In this document: positions 7,488-19,515 of the stretch, piece after piece
Layout: each line of letters opens with the position of its first letter
Numbering within the stretch: position 1 is the stretch's first letter
NCBI RefSeq assembly: GCF_000427825.1
Contig: NZ_KE386593.1
Location: forward strand, 307,623-371,622
Reading direction: 5' to 3'
Length of the DNA: 64,000 nucleotides
DNA from: Thermocrispum municipale DSM 44069
GTDB taxonomy: Bacteria > Actinomycetota > Actinomycetes > Mycobacteriales > Pseudonocardiaceae
Translations under genes and position numbers: made by a program
The notes under the pieces: model-generated
The model's input: only the letters and a program-made list of their open reading frames with translations
What the model was told of the DNA's origin: nothing
The model's database searches: none

Positions 7488-8831
7488 TTAGCACTCGTCG
7501 CTCACTGCCCTCGGAGGCCGCTGCATGCGGCTGCCGAGGATGTCGGCGGCGCGGCGGTCGGCTTCGCCGACCCAGGCGGCGTAGACGCGGAGAGTGGTGG
7601 CGCCTCCGCCGGCGTGGCCGAGACGGCCGGCCACCGTGCGGAGGTCGACGCCGGCGGTGAGCAGCTCGGTCGCGGCGTAGTGCCGTAAGGCGTGTAGGTG
7701 GGTGTCGATGCCCAGCTCGGCGCACATACGGGCGTAGCGGTGTGTGACACCACTTGGATCACACGGCCGGTCGTACGTCGGCTGGTAGGAGAACATAAAC
7801 GCCTCGTCGCTCGGCTCAACGCCGAGCTGCTGCACCGCGTCCTCGTATCGCGCGCGGTGCTCCTGCAGAACCTCGACGGTCGCCGGGTCGAGCGACACTC
7901 GGCGCATACGGTGCGTCTTGGTGTCCTTCTCGAACGATCGACCGGCGGCGCGAACATAGTTGCGGCGCACGGTGATGTACCCGGCGGCGAGGTCCACGTC
8001 GCTCCAGCGCAGCGCGAGCACCTCGGCGCGCCTCATGCCGGTCACCATGACCAGCCAAACCAGCGTTCCCCACGCCTCGTCCTGACCCCACGCCGCGTCG
8101 ATGATCCGGGCTGCCTGCTCGACTGTCGGCGGGGTCGGCTGCGGCGCTGGCTGCCGCGGCTTGCGCGCTACCTCGGCCGGGTTCGAATCGATCCACTCCC
8201 ACCGGACCGCGGCCGCGAACGTGCCGCTGAGCATGAAGTGAATCTTCGAGATCGTCGCGTTGCCCAGTGGCCTGCACTCGTGCGGACGGCACTCCAAGAC
8301 CTTGCAGCCGGCCTCGGCACAGTCGTGCGGCGGATAGCCACCAGCGGGCGGTCGGCCTGGCGGTCGGCGGTGCCGGACCTCGCGGCACTCGTGCTCGCCG
8401 TCGACGCGGTGCTCGATGAACGGCCTACCGTCGCACCGCGCCCGGCACCGGCGAAGCTCGGCGTAGAACTGCTCGAGCACGCGGGCTGAGACCTTGCCCA
8501 CCCGCTCCTTGCCGAGCGCTGGCTTGATGTACCGGCGGGCGTACATCTCGTACGCCTCGCGGGTCGACTCCTCGACCTCCAGCGTCCTGAGCCACTCATC
8601 TACGGCGACGCTCAGCGTCGCGTTCGTCTTGGCGTGCCGCTCGGCGTCCACCTGCGCGAGCAGCCGCGTGAGGATGCGCTCGGCCTCCTTCTCGTCGGTC
8701 GTCGACTCGCGGAGGTACAGCCTCTTACCGGTCAGCGGATCGGTGCCGGCGTAGACCTTCACGCGCAGGGAGTTGCCACGGCGCTCGATCGTGCCGCGGT
8801 TACGGGACCGTCCCTGGGTGCGTCTTGCCAC
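7488..8831 (-). CDS. Tyrosine site-specific integrase
   Basis: The reading frame is open from 8870, but GTG 8831 (MARRTQGRSRNRGTIERRG) looks like the usual start; the upstream codons overlap a 13-bp palindrome. The protein is about 447 aa. It has an N-terminal arm-binding region, a SAM-like core-binding domain, then the catalytic domain: TGMRRAEVLALRW (Arg), HALRHYAAT (HxxR), LGHAG and VYAAW with the nucleophile Tyr. Between the core and catalytic domains is a Cys/His-rich insertion (CRARC..H..HEC, then HDC..C..C..HEC) that could bind zinc. It integrates and excises the element at the adjacent tRNA-Ala gene. Confidence 0.93.
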   Translation of the reverse strand: MARRTQGRSRNRGTIERRGNSLRVKVYAGTDPLTGKRLYLRESTTDEKEAERILTRLLAQVDAERHAKTNATLSVAVDEWLRTLEVEESTREAYEMYARRYIKPALGKERVGKVSARVLEQFYAELRRCRARCDGRPFIEHRVDGEHECREVRHRRPPGRPPAGGYPPHDCAEAGCKVLECRPHECRPLGNATISKIHFMLSGTFAAAVRWEWIDSNPAEVARKPRQPAPQPTPPTVEQAARIIDAAWGQDEAWGTLVWLVMVTGMRRAEVLALRWSDVDLAAGYITVRRNYVRAAGRSFEKDTKTHRMRRVSLDPATVEVLQEHRARYEDAVQQLGVEPSDEAFMFSYQPTYDRPCDPSGVTHRYARMCAELGIDTHLHALRHYAATELLTAGVDLRTVAGRLGHAGGGATTLRVYAAWVGEADRRAADILGSRMQRPPRAVSDEC

Positions 8832-8849
8832 GGCTAACAGGATACCCGC

Positions 8850-8862
8850 ACCCACCGTGGGT
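8850..8862. promoter_or_regulatory. Palindrome upstream of the integrase
   Basis: ACCCACcGTGGGT, a 13-bp palindrome with a single central base, lies about 20 bases upstream of the preferred integrase start. It is a candidate operator or arm-type site. Confidence 0.35.
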
Positions 8863-8891
8863 CCCATCACGTCGAGCCTGGGGACTCGTGC

Positions 8892-8909
8892 ACCAGCATT
8901 TGCGCTGGT
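8892..8909. repeat. Small inverted repeat between tRNA-Ala and integrase
   Basis: ACCAGC ATTTGC GCTGGT, six-base arms and a six-base loop, ten bases from the tRNA 3' end. It may be a tRNA terminator stem or an integrase arm site. Confidence 0.35.
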
Positions 8910-8910
8910 C

Positions 8911-8945
8911 AGAACTTGTGGAGCCGAGGGGAATCGAACCCCTGA
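8911..8945. other. Probable attachment site of the integrative element
   Basis: The integrase gene begins within about 90 bases of the 3' end of tRNA-Ala, the classic target arrangement. The tRNA is intact through the T-arm and acceptor stem, so the element must carry a copy of the tRNA 3' end. The matching second copy is outside the window, so the exact core is not defined here. Confidence 0.6.
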
Positions 8946-8991
8946 CCTCTGCCTTGCAAAAGCAGCGCTCTACCAATTGAGCTACGGCCCC
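8919..8991 (-). tRNA. tRNA-Ala(TGC)
   Basis: Seventy-three bases. The acceptor stem GGGGCCG pairs with CGGCTCC, the anticodon loop is TTTGCAA with anticodon TGC, the T-arm contains GGTTCGAATCC, and the discriminator is A. CCA is not encoded. It is the target of the element on its 3' side. Confidence 0.97.
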
Positions 8992-9020
8992 GAAACGCGG
9001 GCTCGAGACCCGCGTGGAAG

Positions 9021-9209
9021 TCAGTTCTGGCTGGCCGAACCGTGCCGGGTCGTCGCGGCCGGCGTCGAGCCGTTGGAGCTGTTCGCCCCGGGGGTGGTGG
9101 ACGGCGCGGTGGCCTCACGCCACAGGTCTGCGTCGGCCTTGGCGTCCTTGCTCCGCTTGATAGCGAACAACACGCCAACCACGGCGGCGATGGCCAAAAG
9201 CTTCTTCAT
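9021..9209 (-). CDS. DLW-39 family small membrane protein
   Basis: A 62-aa protein from ATG 9209 (MKKLLAIAAVVGVLFAIKRS); six extra codons upstream are unlikely. One membrane segment is followed by KDAKADADLWREAT, the DLW motif that names this actinobacterial family. It is typically found beside the gyrA, tRNA-Ile and tRNA-Ala genes, as here. The C-terminal Ser/Thr/Asn-rich tail is longer than the family core. Function unknown. Confidence 0.75.
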   Translation of the reverse strand: MKKLLAIAAVVGVLFAIKRSKDAKADADLWREATAPSTTPGANSSNGSTPAATTRHGSASQN

Positions 9210-9343
9210 CCCCGTTTGCCTCCTCAACGCCTCACCAACGTGACGATGCTACCTGTACCGCGAACGGCGTCGGGCAACAACCCCGTTTGCTGTGCGTGAA
9301 CCGCGTCGGGCCATGCGACCGGCACTGCCGAGTCGCACGAAGA

Positions 9344-9372
9344 AACCCCCTGACACCACTCGTCAGGGGGTT
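9344..9372 (-). terminator. Terminator hairpin after tRNA-Ile
   Basis: AACCCCCTGAC (9344-9354) pairs with GTCAGGGGGTT (9362-9372) around a seven-base loop. It sits 14 bases beyond the tRNA-Ile 3' end on the minus strand. Confidence 0.75.
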
Positions 9373-9385
9373 CGTCGTCTCGGGG

Positions 9386-9459
9386 TGGGCCTACCTGGAC
9401 TTGAACCAGGGACCTCTTCGTTATCAGCGAAGCGCTCTAACCGCCTGAGCTATAGGCCC
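9386..9459 (-). tRNA. tRNA-Ile(GAT)
   Basis: Seventy-four bases. The acceptor stem is GGGCCTA with TAGGCCC, the anticodon loop CTGATAA has anticodon GAT, and the T-arm contains GGTTCAAGTCC. It lies between the DUF3566 gene and the DLW-39 gene in the usual actinobacterial order. Confidence 0.97.
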
Positions 9460-9529
9460 TTGCGACATTTGTGAGAGTACCGCACCGGCTGAGGCCGCCC
9501 GCGCCCGGGGGCCCGCTCACGCCCGCCGC

Positions 9530-10255
9530 TCACTCACGCTCGGACAGGGTGATCTCCAAGCCGCCGGCCAGGTCGGCCGACACGTTGTAGATGAACGCCG
9601 ACACCGTGGCCAACGCCGACAGCAACACGATGTTCACCATGCCGATGATGGCGGCGACACCGAACACCCGGCCCGCGCTGATCAGCGGCTCGGCCACCGC
9701 GTCCGCACTCTCGCCGGACACCAGTGAGGTGTAGGTGCCGTTCAGCTTGTCCCACACGCCCATGCCGTCCAGCACGATGTAGAGCAGGCCGACCGCGGCC
9801 ATCCACACCAGGAACATGGCCACGCCGAGCACCAGGCTCAACTTCAACACCGACCACGGGTCGATGCGCTTGACCATCAGGCTGGCGCGCCGCGGCCCGC
9901 GCCCCGGCCTTCGCAGTGCCGACGGGGCCGAACGCCCCTTGGTGCCCAGGCTGACCGCCTCCACCTTGCGTGGCCCCTTCTCTGTGTTCGGCTGCTCCAA
10001 GTAGTCCGTGCGCTGGTCGGCGTTGGCAACCGTCGCGCCGTCGAACATGCCTTGGGCCGCCGGCCCGTTCACGGTCGGTATCTCCCCAGTGTGCGTCGTG
10101 ACGTCGCCGGCGTCATATCCGGACGACCCACCATCCCGGGAAACCCGCTGCCACGGGGGAGCACCGGGCCCGTTGCCCGCGGCCCCGTCACCGCCGGCAG
10201 GTGTCTCCGATTGGTGGGTGGGAGCTCCTCCGCTGGGATTCTCCGGGCCTGTCAT
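9530..10255 (-). CDS. DUF3566 membrane protein
   Basis: A 241-aa protein. The first 120 residues are disordered and Pro/Gly-rich. The DUF3566 domain follows: [20 protein letters not shown], a loop, and a second hydrophobic segment [20 protein letters not shown]. It overlaps the gyrA stop by four bases (ATGA at 10252-10255), so the two are co-translated. This family sits downstream of gyrA across actinobacteria (Rv0007 in M. tuberculosis). Role unknown. Confidence 0.88.
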   Translation of the reverse strand: MTGPENPSGGAPTHQSETPAGGDGAAGNGPGAPPWQRVSRDGGSSGYDAGDVTTHTGEIPTVNGPAAQGMFDGATVANADQRTDYLEQPNTEKGPRKVEAVSLGTKGRSAPSALRRPGRGPRRASLMVKRIDPWSVLKLSLVLGVAMFLVWMAAVGLLYIVLDGMGVWDKLNGTYTSLVSGESADAVAEPLISAGRVFGVAAIIGMVNIVLLSALATVSAFIYNVSADLAGGLEITLSERE

Positions 10256-12756
10256 GCTTCTCCGTTAGTCGCGTCCGTCGCTTCCGCGGGTTCGCCCTGC
10301 CCATTGGGCTCGTCAGCGTTGCGAGCCACTGCCAGCAGTGTCGTTCCCTCGTCGAGGTTCATCAACCGCACGCCCTTGGTCTGCCTGCCCGCCTTGCGGA
10401 CCTGCTTGGCGGCCGTGCGGATGACACCGCCGCTGGACGTGATGGCGAACAACTCGTCCTCGGCGTCCACGATAAGCGCTGCGACCAGCTTTCCGCGACG
10501 CTCGTCGTACTGCAACGTGAGCACGCCCTTGCCGCCGCGGCCCTGCACCGGGTAATCCTCGATCGCGGTCCGCTTCGCGTAGCCGCCTGCGGTGGCCACC
10601 AACAGATAGGTGCCAGGCCGCACCACGGTCATGGACAACAGCTCGTCGCCGTCGTTGAACCGCATGCCCAGCACACCGGACGTTGCCCGGCCCATCGGGC
10701 GCAACACCTCGTCGTTGGCGTGGAACCGGATCGACTGACCGTTGGCCGACACCAACAGCAGGTCGTCCTCCGCGGAGGCCAGCTGCGCGCCCACCAGTTC
10801 GTCGCCCTCGCGCAGGTTGATGGCGATCAGGCCACCGGAGCGGTTGGAGTCGAAGTCGCTCAGCCGGGACTTCTTCACCAGGCCGCCCTTGGTCGCCAGC
10901 ACCAGATACGGCGCGACCTCGTAATTCGGGATCTGGATGACCTGGGCGATCTCCTCGTCCGGCTGGAACGCCAGCAGGTTCGCCACATGCTGGCCGCGTG
11001 CCGCGCGATTGGCTTCCGGCAGCTCGTAGGCCTTCGCCCGGTAGACCCGGCCCTTGTTGGTGAAGAACAGGATCCAGTCGTGCGTCGAGCAGACGAAGAA
11101 GTGCTGGACGATGTCGTCCTGCTTCAACGCCGCGCCCTGCACGCCCTTGCCGCCACGCTTCTGCGCCCGGTACAGGTCGGTCTTGGTGCGCTTGGCGTAT
11201 CCGGTGCGGGTGATGGTGACGACCACGTCCTCGACGGCGATCAGGTCCTCGATCGACACGTCGCCGTCGAACGGGATGATCTGCGACCGGCGGTCGTCGC
11301 CGTGCTTGTCGACGATCTCCCGCAGCTCGTCACCGACGATGGAGCGCTGCCGCTCCGGCCGGGCCAGGATGTCCTCGAGGTCAGCGATGGTGCGCTCGAT
11401 CTCGGCCAGCTCGTCGATGATCTTCTGCCGCTCCAACGCCGACAGCCTGCGCAGCTGCATGTCCAGGATCGCGGTCGCCTGGATCTCGTCGACATCCAGC
11501 AACGCCATCAGGCCGGACCGCGCCTCTTCGGTGTTCGGCGAGCGCCGGATCAGCGCGATGACCTCGTCCAGCATGTCCAGCGCCTTGACCAGACCACGCA
11601 GGATGTGCGCCCGCTCCTCGGCCTTGCGCAACCGGTAGCGGGTGCGCCGGACGATGACGTCGACCTGGTGCTTGACGTAATGCCGGATGATCTGGTCCAG
11701 CCGCAGGGTGCGGGGCACGCCGTCGACGATCGCCAGCATGTTGACGCCGAAGTTGTGCTGCAGCTGGGTGTGCTTGTACAGGTTGTTCAGCACGACCTTC
11801 GGCACCGCGTCGCGCTTGAGCGTGATCACGATGCGCATGCCGCTGCGCTTGTTCGACTCGTCGGCGATGTCGGCGATGCCGCTGATCTTGCCTTCGCGCA
11901 CCAGCGTCGCGATGTTCTCGATGAGGTTGTCCGGGTTGACCTGGTACGGCAGCTCGGAGACCACCAGGGCGACGCGGCCCTTGGAGTCCTCCTCCACCTC
12001 GACGACCGCCCGCATCCGGATCGAGCCGCGGCCGGTGCGGTAGGCGTCCTCGATGCCCGACGTGCCGAGGATCAACGCCTTGGTCGGGAAGTCCGGCCCC
12101 TTGATGCGCTGCATCACCGCGGCCAGCGTCTCGTCCTCCGAGGCCTCCCAGTTGTCCAGCGCCCAGTAGACCGCCTCGGCGACCTCGCGCAGGTTGTGCG
12201 GCGGGATGTTGGTCGCCATCCCCACCGCGATGCCGGAACCGCCGTTGACCAGCAGGTTCGGGATCCGCGACGGGAGCACGGTGGGCTCGAGGGTCTTGCC
12301 GTCGTAGTTGTCGACGAAGTCGACGGTGTCTTCCTCGATGTCCCGCAGCATCTCCATGGCCAGCGGGGTGAGCTTGGCCTCGGTGTACCGCATGGCGGCC
12401 GCGGGGTCGTTGCCCGGCGAACCGAAGTTGCCCTGCCCGTCGACCAGCGGGTACCGCATCGACCACGGCTGCGCGAGCCGGACCAACGTGTCGTAGATCG
12501 CCGAGTCGCCGTGCGGGTGGTAGTTACCCATGACGTCGCCGACGATGCGTGAGCACTTGGTGTAGCTGCGCTCCGGCCGCAGGCCGCTGTCGTACATCGA
12601 GTACAGCACCCGGCGGTGGACCGGCTTGAGGCCGTCGCGGACATCCGGCAGAGCTCGCGACACGATGACACTCATCGCGTAGTTGATGTAGGAGCTCTGC
12701 ATCTCCTGCTGGATGTCAACAGGTTCGATGCGGCTGCGTTCCGGCGTCTCAGTCAC
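10252..12756 (-). CDS. gyrA: DNA gyrase subunit A
   Basis: An 834-aa protein, usual length. It cuts and rejoins DNA in the gyrase A2B2 complex to introduce negative supercoils. The N-terminal breakage-reunion domain has [19 protein letters not shown], and the catalytic Tyr lies in [11 protein letters not shown]. The quinolone-determining region reads GDSAIYD, so it has Ser at the position that is Ala90 in M. tuberculosis. The C-terminal wrapping domain has the GyrA box QGRGGKGV. It follows gyrB by 47 bases. Confidence 0.99.
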   Translation of the reverse strand: MTETPERSRIEPVDIQQEMQSSYINYAMSVIVSRALPDVRDGLKPVHRRVLYSMYDSGLRPERSYTKCSRIVGDVMGNYHPHGDSAIYDTLVRLAQPWSMRYPLVDGQGNFGSPGNDPAAAMRYTEAKLTPLAMEMLRDIEEDTVDFVDNYDGKTLEPTVLPSRIPNLLVNGGSGIAVGMATNIPPHNLREVAEAVYWALDNWEASEDETLAAVMQRIKGPDFPTKALILGTSGIEDAYRTGRGSIRMRAVVEVEEDSKGRVALVVSELPYQVNPDNLIENIATLVREGKISGIADIADESNKRSGMRIVITLKRDAVPKVVLNNLYKHTQLQHNFGVNMLAIVDGVPRTLRLDQIIRHYVKHQVDVIVRRTRYRLRKAEERAHILRGLVKALDMLDEVIALIRRSPNTEEARSGLMALLDVDEIQATAILDMQLRRLSALERQKIIDELAEIERTIADLEDILARPERQRSIVGDELREIVDKHGDDRRSQIIPFDGDVSIEDLIAVEDVVVTITRTGYAKRTKTDLYRAQKRGGKGVQGAALKQDDIVQHFFVCSTHDWILFFTNKGRVYRAKAYELPEANRAARGQHVANLLAFQPDEEIAQVIQIPNYEVAPYLVLATKGGLVKKSRLSDFDSNRSGGLIAINLREGDELVGAQLASAEDDLLLVSANGQSIRFHANDEVLRPMGRATSGVLGMRFNDGDELLSMTVVRPGTYLLVATAGGYAKRTAIEDYPVQGRGGKGVLTLQYDERRGKLVAALIVDAEDELFAITSSGGVIRTAAKQVRKAGRQTKGVRLMNLDEGTTLLAVARNADEPNGQGEPAEATDATNGEA

Positions 12757-12803
12757 GAAAGCGTTCCTTTATATCCAGTGATGCGCACGTTCCAGGCGGC
12801 GGA

Positions 12804-15065
<2,262 letters not shown>

Positions 15066-15812
15066 TTATCCGTACGTGTCGCGCGGGCCACGCCCGGCGA
15101 TGTGCCGGGGACCGTGCCGCCAGCTCGGCCGGGTGGGTCCGTTGATCTTGATGCGCTTCACCACGCCCGGTCCGATCCCGGCGGCGATCTTGTTGATGAG
15201 CTGGCCCTGGAGCAGCCGCAGCTGAGTGGCCCACGCCGTCGAGTCGGCCTGCACGGTGAGCTCGCCGTTCTTCAGTGCGACGGGCTGGGCGTGTTCGGCG
15301 ACCTCGGCGCCGACCAACTGGGCCCATTCCCCGAAGACCGACCCGTTCGCCAGGTGTGCTCGCCATTTGCGCTCACGGGTGAGCCGCTCCAGCACGCGAC
15401 CCACCGGCTGTGGATCGCGGTCGTCCGGGCCGGGACCGGACCACCGGCGTCGACGACTGCGCAATTCGCGGGGACTCACACCCTTGAATCCGCGATTGGT
15501 CCGCTGGTTGCGCCGCTGTGTGGATGCCTCCCGGGCGGCCTGCAGCGCGGCGAACGCGAGATCGCGCCCGGACCCGTCCTCCGAAGGGCGTTCTACCTTG
15601 GGTTTTCCTGCGGTGGCCGGTTCACCCTCGGTGGGGTGATGCGGTGGCCCTTCGTGTCCGTGATTCGCCGACGGTGACGACTCATACCCTGGGTTATCCA
15701 CACTATCCACAGCTTTATCCCCAGCCGGGTGACCCGCGGGCTCGGAGGATGTCACCCGCGGTAGACCTGTCTGTCTCGGTGATCGGTCCCGCTCATGTTT
15801 CACGCGAAACAT
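15066..15812 (-). CDS. dciA: DciA-like DUF721 helicase-loader protein
   Basis: A 248-aa protein. The first 110 residues are polar and disordered; the DUF721 domain follows ([20 protein letters not shown], then [18 protein letters not shown]). DciA proteins load or activate the replicative helicase DnaB in bacteria without DnaC. The start at 15812 overlaps the recF 3' end; GTG 15755 is an alternative. The 5' part of the coding DNA carries three DnaA-box-like sequences and a parS-like site. Confidence 0.85.
   Translation of the reverse strand: MFRVKHERDRSPRQTGLPRVTSSEPAGHPAGDKAVDSVDNPGYESSPSANHGHEGPPHHPTEGEPATAGKPKVERPSEDGSGRDLAFAALQAAREASTQRRNQRTNRGFKGVSPRELRSRRRRWSGPGPDDRDPQPVGRVLERLTRERKWRAHLANGSVFGEWAQLVGAEVAEHAQPVALKNGELTVQADSTAWATQLRLLQGQLINKIAAGIGPGVVKRIKINGPTRPSWRHGPRHIAGRGPRDTYG
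15694..15723 (+). promoter_or_regulatory. Three tandem DnaA-box-like 9-mers inside dciA
   Basis: TTATCCACA (15694-15702), CTATCCACA (15703-15711) and TTATCCCCA (15715-15723) lie head to tail in the disordered part of dciA. The first is a perfect DnaA box. Confidence 0.6.
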
Positions 15813-16968
15813 TCCCTTCGCTGACTCGGTAGCGGGTGCCGGTCAGTTCACTCGGCACATCCTCGTCGACCGCGGCGGTGACGAGCACCTGTTCCGCGTC
15901 GGCAGCGACCTCTGCGAGCCGGGCACGACGGTCGCGGTCGAGTTCAGCGAAGACGTCGTCGAGCATCAGCACGGGGTCGCCCGCATCGTCCCGCAGCAGC
16001 TCGTACGACCCGAGCCGCAGGGCCAGTGCGAACGACCACGACTCACCGTGGCTGGCGTACCCGCGCGCCGGCGATTCACCGAGCCGCAAGTCCAGCTCGT
16101 CGCGGTGGGGACCAACGGTACTGACTCCGCGTTCCAGGTCCGTGTCGCGCGCCCGCTGGAGCGCCGACAGGAGCACGTCTCGCAGTTCGGCCACTCCTTC
16201 CTCGGCCCGCTTGCCGTCCGGAACGCCGTATCCCTCAGGCAGCGCATCACCCAGGCTGGATCGGTAGGTCAACGACGCCTCGCGTCCCACCGCGGCCGAC
16301 CCCGCTACACCGGAATACGCGGCCGCGGCATGCGGGGTGAGGTCGGCGACGAGGTCCAACCGGCCGGCGAGCAGCTGCGCCCCCGCCTCCGCGAGCTGGC
16401 CGTCCCACACGTCCAGGGTGCTCAGCGCGTACGGATCGTCCCGGCCGCTGCGCCCGCGCTTGCCCGCCGTCTTCAGCAGCGCATTTCGTTGCCGTAGCGC
16501 CTTGTCGTAGTCCGCTCGCACACCGGCGTACCTGGGCGCGCGCTGCACCAGGAGATCGTCGAGGAACCTGCGGCGCTCCGCCGGGTCGCCTTTGACCAGG
16601 GCCAGGTCCTCGGGTGCGAACAACACCGTGCGCAGAATGCCCAGCACCGATCGCGGCGGACCGGGCTGGCCGCGGTTGACTCGCGCGCGGTTGGCTCGTC
16701 CGGCGTTGATCTCCAGCTCGACGGTCAGCTCGCGATCGCCGTTGACGACCGCGGCGCGCACGATCGCGCGGTCGCAGCCGTGCCTGATCAGCGGAGCGTC
16801 CGTGGCCACCCGGTGCGAGCCCAACGTGGCCAGGTAGCCGACCGCTTCCAGCAGGTTGGTCTTGCCGCGACCGTTGAGTCCGACCAGCACCGTGGCGCCC
16901 GGCTCGAGGGCCAGGTCGGCGTGTTTCCAGGACCGGAAGTCCTCGACCTGCAGGTGTCTCAGATACAT
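15793..16968 (-). CDS. recF: RecF recombination mediator
   Basis: A 391-aa protein. It is an SMC-like ATPase that helps load RecA at gaps. It has Walker [14 protein letters not shown] near residue 35, a signature motif region and Walker [15 protein letters not shown] near the C-terminus. It begins [14 protein letters not shown] as usual for the family. It lies between gnd and dciA, as in other actinobacteria. Confidence 0.98.
   Translation of the reverse strand: MYLRHLQVEDFRSWKHADLALEPGATVLVGLNGRGKTNLLEAVGYLATLGSHRVATDAPLIRHGCDRAIVRAAVVNGDRELTVELEINAGRANRARVNRGQPGPPRSVLGILRTVLFAPEDLALVKGDPAERRRFLDDLLVQRAPRYAGVRADYDKALRQRNALLKTAGKRGRSGRDDPYALSTLDVWDGQLAEAGAQLLAGRLDLVADLTPHAAAAYSGVAGSAAVGREASLTYRSSLGDALPEGYGVPDGKRAEEGVAELRDVLLSALQRARDTDLERGVSTVGPHRDELDLRLGESPARGYASHGESWSFALALRLGSYELLRDDAGDPVLMLDDVFAELDRDRRARLAEVAADAEQVLVTAAVDEDVPSELTGTRYRVSEGNVSRET
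15796..15811. promoter_or_regulatory. parS-like site at the recF/dciA junction
   Basis: TGTTTCACGCGAAACA differs by one base from the palindromic parS consensus TGTTTCACGTGAAACA. It overlaps the last codons of recF. Confidence 0.7.
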
Positions 16969-17001
16969 CGGCTCAGCAGGTTCCGTGCACCGCGGGTGGC
17001 G

Positions 17002-17892
17002 TCACTCTCCTGCTTTGCTGACGGCGTGTCCGCCGAACTGGTTACGCAGCGCGGCGACCGCCTTCATGGCCGGGGAGTCCTCCTGCCGCGAGGCGAACCG
17101 GGCGAACAGCGCGGCCGAGATGACCGGCGCCGGCACCGCGTGGTTGATCGCTTCCTCGACCGTCCAGCGGCCCTCGCCGGAGTCGTTGACGTAACCGCGG
17201 AGCTGGCTCAGTTCCGGGTCCTCCTCCAGCGCCCTGACCAGCAGGTCCAGCAGCCACGAGCGCACGACCGTGCCGCGCGTCCACGCCTTGAGCACCGCGG
17301 GCACGTCGGTGACCTGCTCGGACGCGGCCAACAACTCGTAGCCCTCGGCGTAAGCCTGCATCAGCCCGTACTCGATGCCGTTGTGCACCATCTTGGCGAA
17401 GTGCCCGGCGCCGACACCTCCCGCGTGCGCGAACCCTTCCTCGCGCGGGCCTTCCGGGCGGAGCGCGTCGAAGATCGGCATCGCGCGTTCCACGTCCTCG
17501 GGCAGGCCGCCGACCATGAGGCCGAAGCCGTTGTCCTTGCCCCAGACGCCACCGGAGACGCCTGCGTCGATGTACCCGACGCCCTTCGTGGCGAGCTTCT
17601 CGGCGTTGGCCGCGTCGTCGGTGAAGCGGGAGTTGCCGCCTTCGATGACCAGGTCGCCTTCGTCGAGCAAGTCGGCCAGCTCGGCGATCGTCTGCCGGGT
17701 CGCGTCACCGGCGGGCACCATGACCCAGACCATGCGTGGGCGGTCCAGCGACGCCACCAGGTCTGCCAGCGACGAGGTGTCGGAGACGTCCTGATTGCGG
17801 TCGAAGCCCACCACCTGGTGGCCGGCGGCTTCCAGCCGCGCGCGCATTCCCGAACCCATCTTGCCGAGGCCGATCAAGCCCAGCTGCACCAT
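17002..17892 (-). CDS. gnd: 6-phosphogluconate dehydrogenase, decarboxylating, short type
   Basis: A 296-aa protein from ATG 17892, preceded by GGAGGG at good spacing; the frame is open 12 codons further. The N-terminal Rossmann motif is MVQLGLIGLGKMGSGMRARL. The substrate-binding signature GVSGGVWGKDNGFGLMVGG and the catalytic-region HFAKMVHNGIEYG follow. The length fits the short YqeC/GntZ-like class, often NAD-dependent. It makes ribulose 5-phosphate in the pentose phosphate pathway. It commonly sits between dnaN and recF in this group. Confidence 0.95.
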   Translation of the reverse strand: MVQLGLIGLGKMGSGMRARLEAAGHQVVGFDRNQDVSDTSSLADLVASLDRPRMVWVMVPAGDATRQTIAELADLLDEGDLVIEGGNSRFTDDAANAEKLATKGVGYIDAGVSGGVWGKDNGFGLMVGGLPEDVERAMPIFDALRPEGPREEGFAHAGGVGAGHFAKMVHNGIEYGLMQAYAEGYELLAASEQVTDVPAVLKAWTRGTVVRSWLLDLLVRALEEDPELSQLRGYVNDSGEGRWTVEEAINHAVPAPVISAALFARFASRQEDSPAMKAVAALRNQFGGHAVSKAGE

Positions 17893-17952
17893 GTGAACCC
17901 TCCGTTCGTGGCCGGTCAGCCCCGACACTAATGCGGCCGCGGTGGGCGGCGA

Positions 17953-19077
17953 TCAGCCCGGCAGGCGAACCGGCATCAACAGGTAGAGATACCCGGCCGC
18001 CACCTTGCCCTCGTCGTCGAGGGGCTTGATCAACGCGGGCCGGTTCGGCGTGGTGAAGGTCAGCTCGGCCCGGTCGCTCGGCAGCGCGGAGAGCCCGTCG
18101 AGCAGGTAGCCGGGGTTGAACGCGATGATCACCGGCTCACCTTCGTAAGCCACCGGCAGCTCTTCCTCGGCCGAGCCTTCGTCGTCCCCGCCCGCGGCCA
18201 GCTTCAGCGACCCTTCGGAGAACTCCAGCCTGACCTGCGTACCGCGCTCGGCGACCAGCGAGACGCGCTTGATCGCCTCGGTCAGCGCCGGCACCTCCAG
18301 TTCGGCGCGGGAGGTGTACTGGGAGGGAAGCAGCTTGCGGTACGGCGGGAACTCCGCGTCGAGCAACCGGGTCGTGGTGTGCCGGTCCGCCCTGGCAAGG
18401 CCGAGCATCCCTTCGCCGCTGGACAGCCCGAGGCGCACGGTCGTGCCGGCGGAGCCCAGCGAGCGGGCCGCCTCGGAGAGCGTTTTGGCAGGCACCAGCA
18501 CGGCGGCGTCGGTGACACCGTCGGCCGGCTTCCAGGTGAACTCCTTCATGGCCAACCGGAACCGGTCGGTGGCCACCATGGTCAGCGTCTCGCCGGAGAT
18601 CTCCAGCCGCATGCCGGTCAGCATCGGCAGGGTGTCGTCCTTGCCGGACGCGACGGCGACTTGCGAGACCGCTTCGCCGAATGCCTGGCCGTCCAGCTCG
18701 CCGACGAACTGGGGTTGGGCGGGCAGCTGTGGGTAGTCCTCGACCGGCATGGTCGGCAGGCTGAACCGCGCGCTGCCGCAGCTGATCCCGACACGGGATC
18801 CGTCCACCGCGATGTCCACCGGCTGGGCGGGTAACGCTTTGGTGATGTCGGCCAGTAATCGGCCGGAGACCAGCACTTTTCCTTCTTCGGCGATCGTGGC
18901 CGCGACGCTGACCGTCGCGGAGACTTCGTAGTCGAAACCGGAGACGGTCAGGGCGTCGTCCCCACCAGCGTCGAGCAACACTCCGCCAAGCACCGGCACG
19001 GATGGTCGAGCGGGCAGGCTCTTGGCGACCCAGGCAACGGCATCGGCGAGGTTGTCACGCTCGACGCGGATCTTCAT
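17953..19077 (-). CDS. dnaN: DNA polymerase III sliding clamp
   Basis: A 374-aa protein with three clamp domains. The N-terminus is [20 protein letters not shown] and the C-terminus [12 protein letters not shown], the usual beta-clamp ending. It forms the ring that tethers polymerase III and binds RecF-pathway and repair proteins. Its promoter lies in the oriC gap upstream. Confidence 0.99.
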   Translation of the reverse strand: MKIRVERDNLADAVAWVAKSLPARPSVPVLGGVLLDAGGDDALTVSGFDYEVSATVSVAATIAEEGKVLVSGRLLADITKALPAQPVDIAVDGSRVGISCGSARFSLPTMPVEDYPQLPAQPQFVGELDGQAFGEAVSQVAVASGKDDTLPMLTGMRLEISGETLTMVATDRFRLAMKEFTWKPADGVTDAAVLVPAKTLSEAARSLGSAGTTVRLGLSSGEGMLGLARADRHTTTRLLDAEFPPYRKLLPSQYTSRAELEVPALTEAIKRVSLVAERGTQVRLEFSEGSLKLAAGGDDEGSAEEELPVAYEGEPVIIAFNPGYLLDGLSALPSDRAELTFTTPNRPALIKPLDDEGKVAAGYLYLLMPVRLPG

Positions 19078-19239
19078 GCGTCACCCTTTCCCGACAGCCG
19101 AGGCATCTCGGCGCAGCAGACGTCTTGCACGACAGGTGGCTCCCCAGCGATCGACCCACCTTCCGTGCGGACTTCCAACGGTAGAACGTCCGGTGCCGTG
19201 CCGTCATCTCGGCCCTGGCGGTCGGTGGGCGGGGTTGGC

Positions 19240-19515
19240 GGCGAGTTGTCCCCAGAAAAGCGCGAACGTTGCCGAATTTGGGATTTTTTGTGAATGAGAA
19301 AGAAATACCGCCGTAGTAGTAGGGGGTGTGAGTTCTGTGGAGAACTACCCCTTGGCGCACGTGAGAGCGTGTCGGCGGCTGTGCATAGGTAGCCGAACGG
19401 TTGGGTGGACAGCGCGCCGCGGCGGTGGAGAACTCGCCGGCGGTCGGAGATGTCCACCGTCGGTCCACCGGTTCTCCACAGTTATCCACAGAGTTGTCCC
19501 CAGTTGTGGGGTACT
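19240..19515. other. Chromosomal replication origin oriC
   Basis: DnaA-box-like sequences: TTGTCCCCA at 19246, TGTGGAGAA at 19336 (reverse of TTCTCCACA), TTCTCCACA at 19472, TTATCCACA at 19482 and TTGTCCCCA at 19494. An AT-rich stretch with GGGATTTTTTGTGAATGAG lies at about 19273-19309 and is the likely unwinding element. It lies between dnaN and dnaA, the usual actinobacterial place. Confidence 0.85.

Noticed and set aside
1..8900. The element as a prophage
   Set aside because: No capsid, portal, terminase or tail genes are visible; the gene set is conjugative.
10201..12552. A 783-codon plus-strand frame opposite gyrA
   Set aside because: It is an antisense shadow of gyrA, rich in Val, Asp, Arg and His; gyrA is certain on the other strand.
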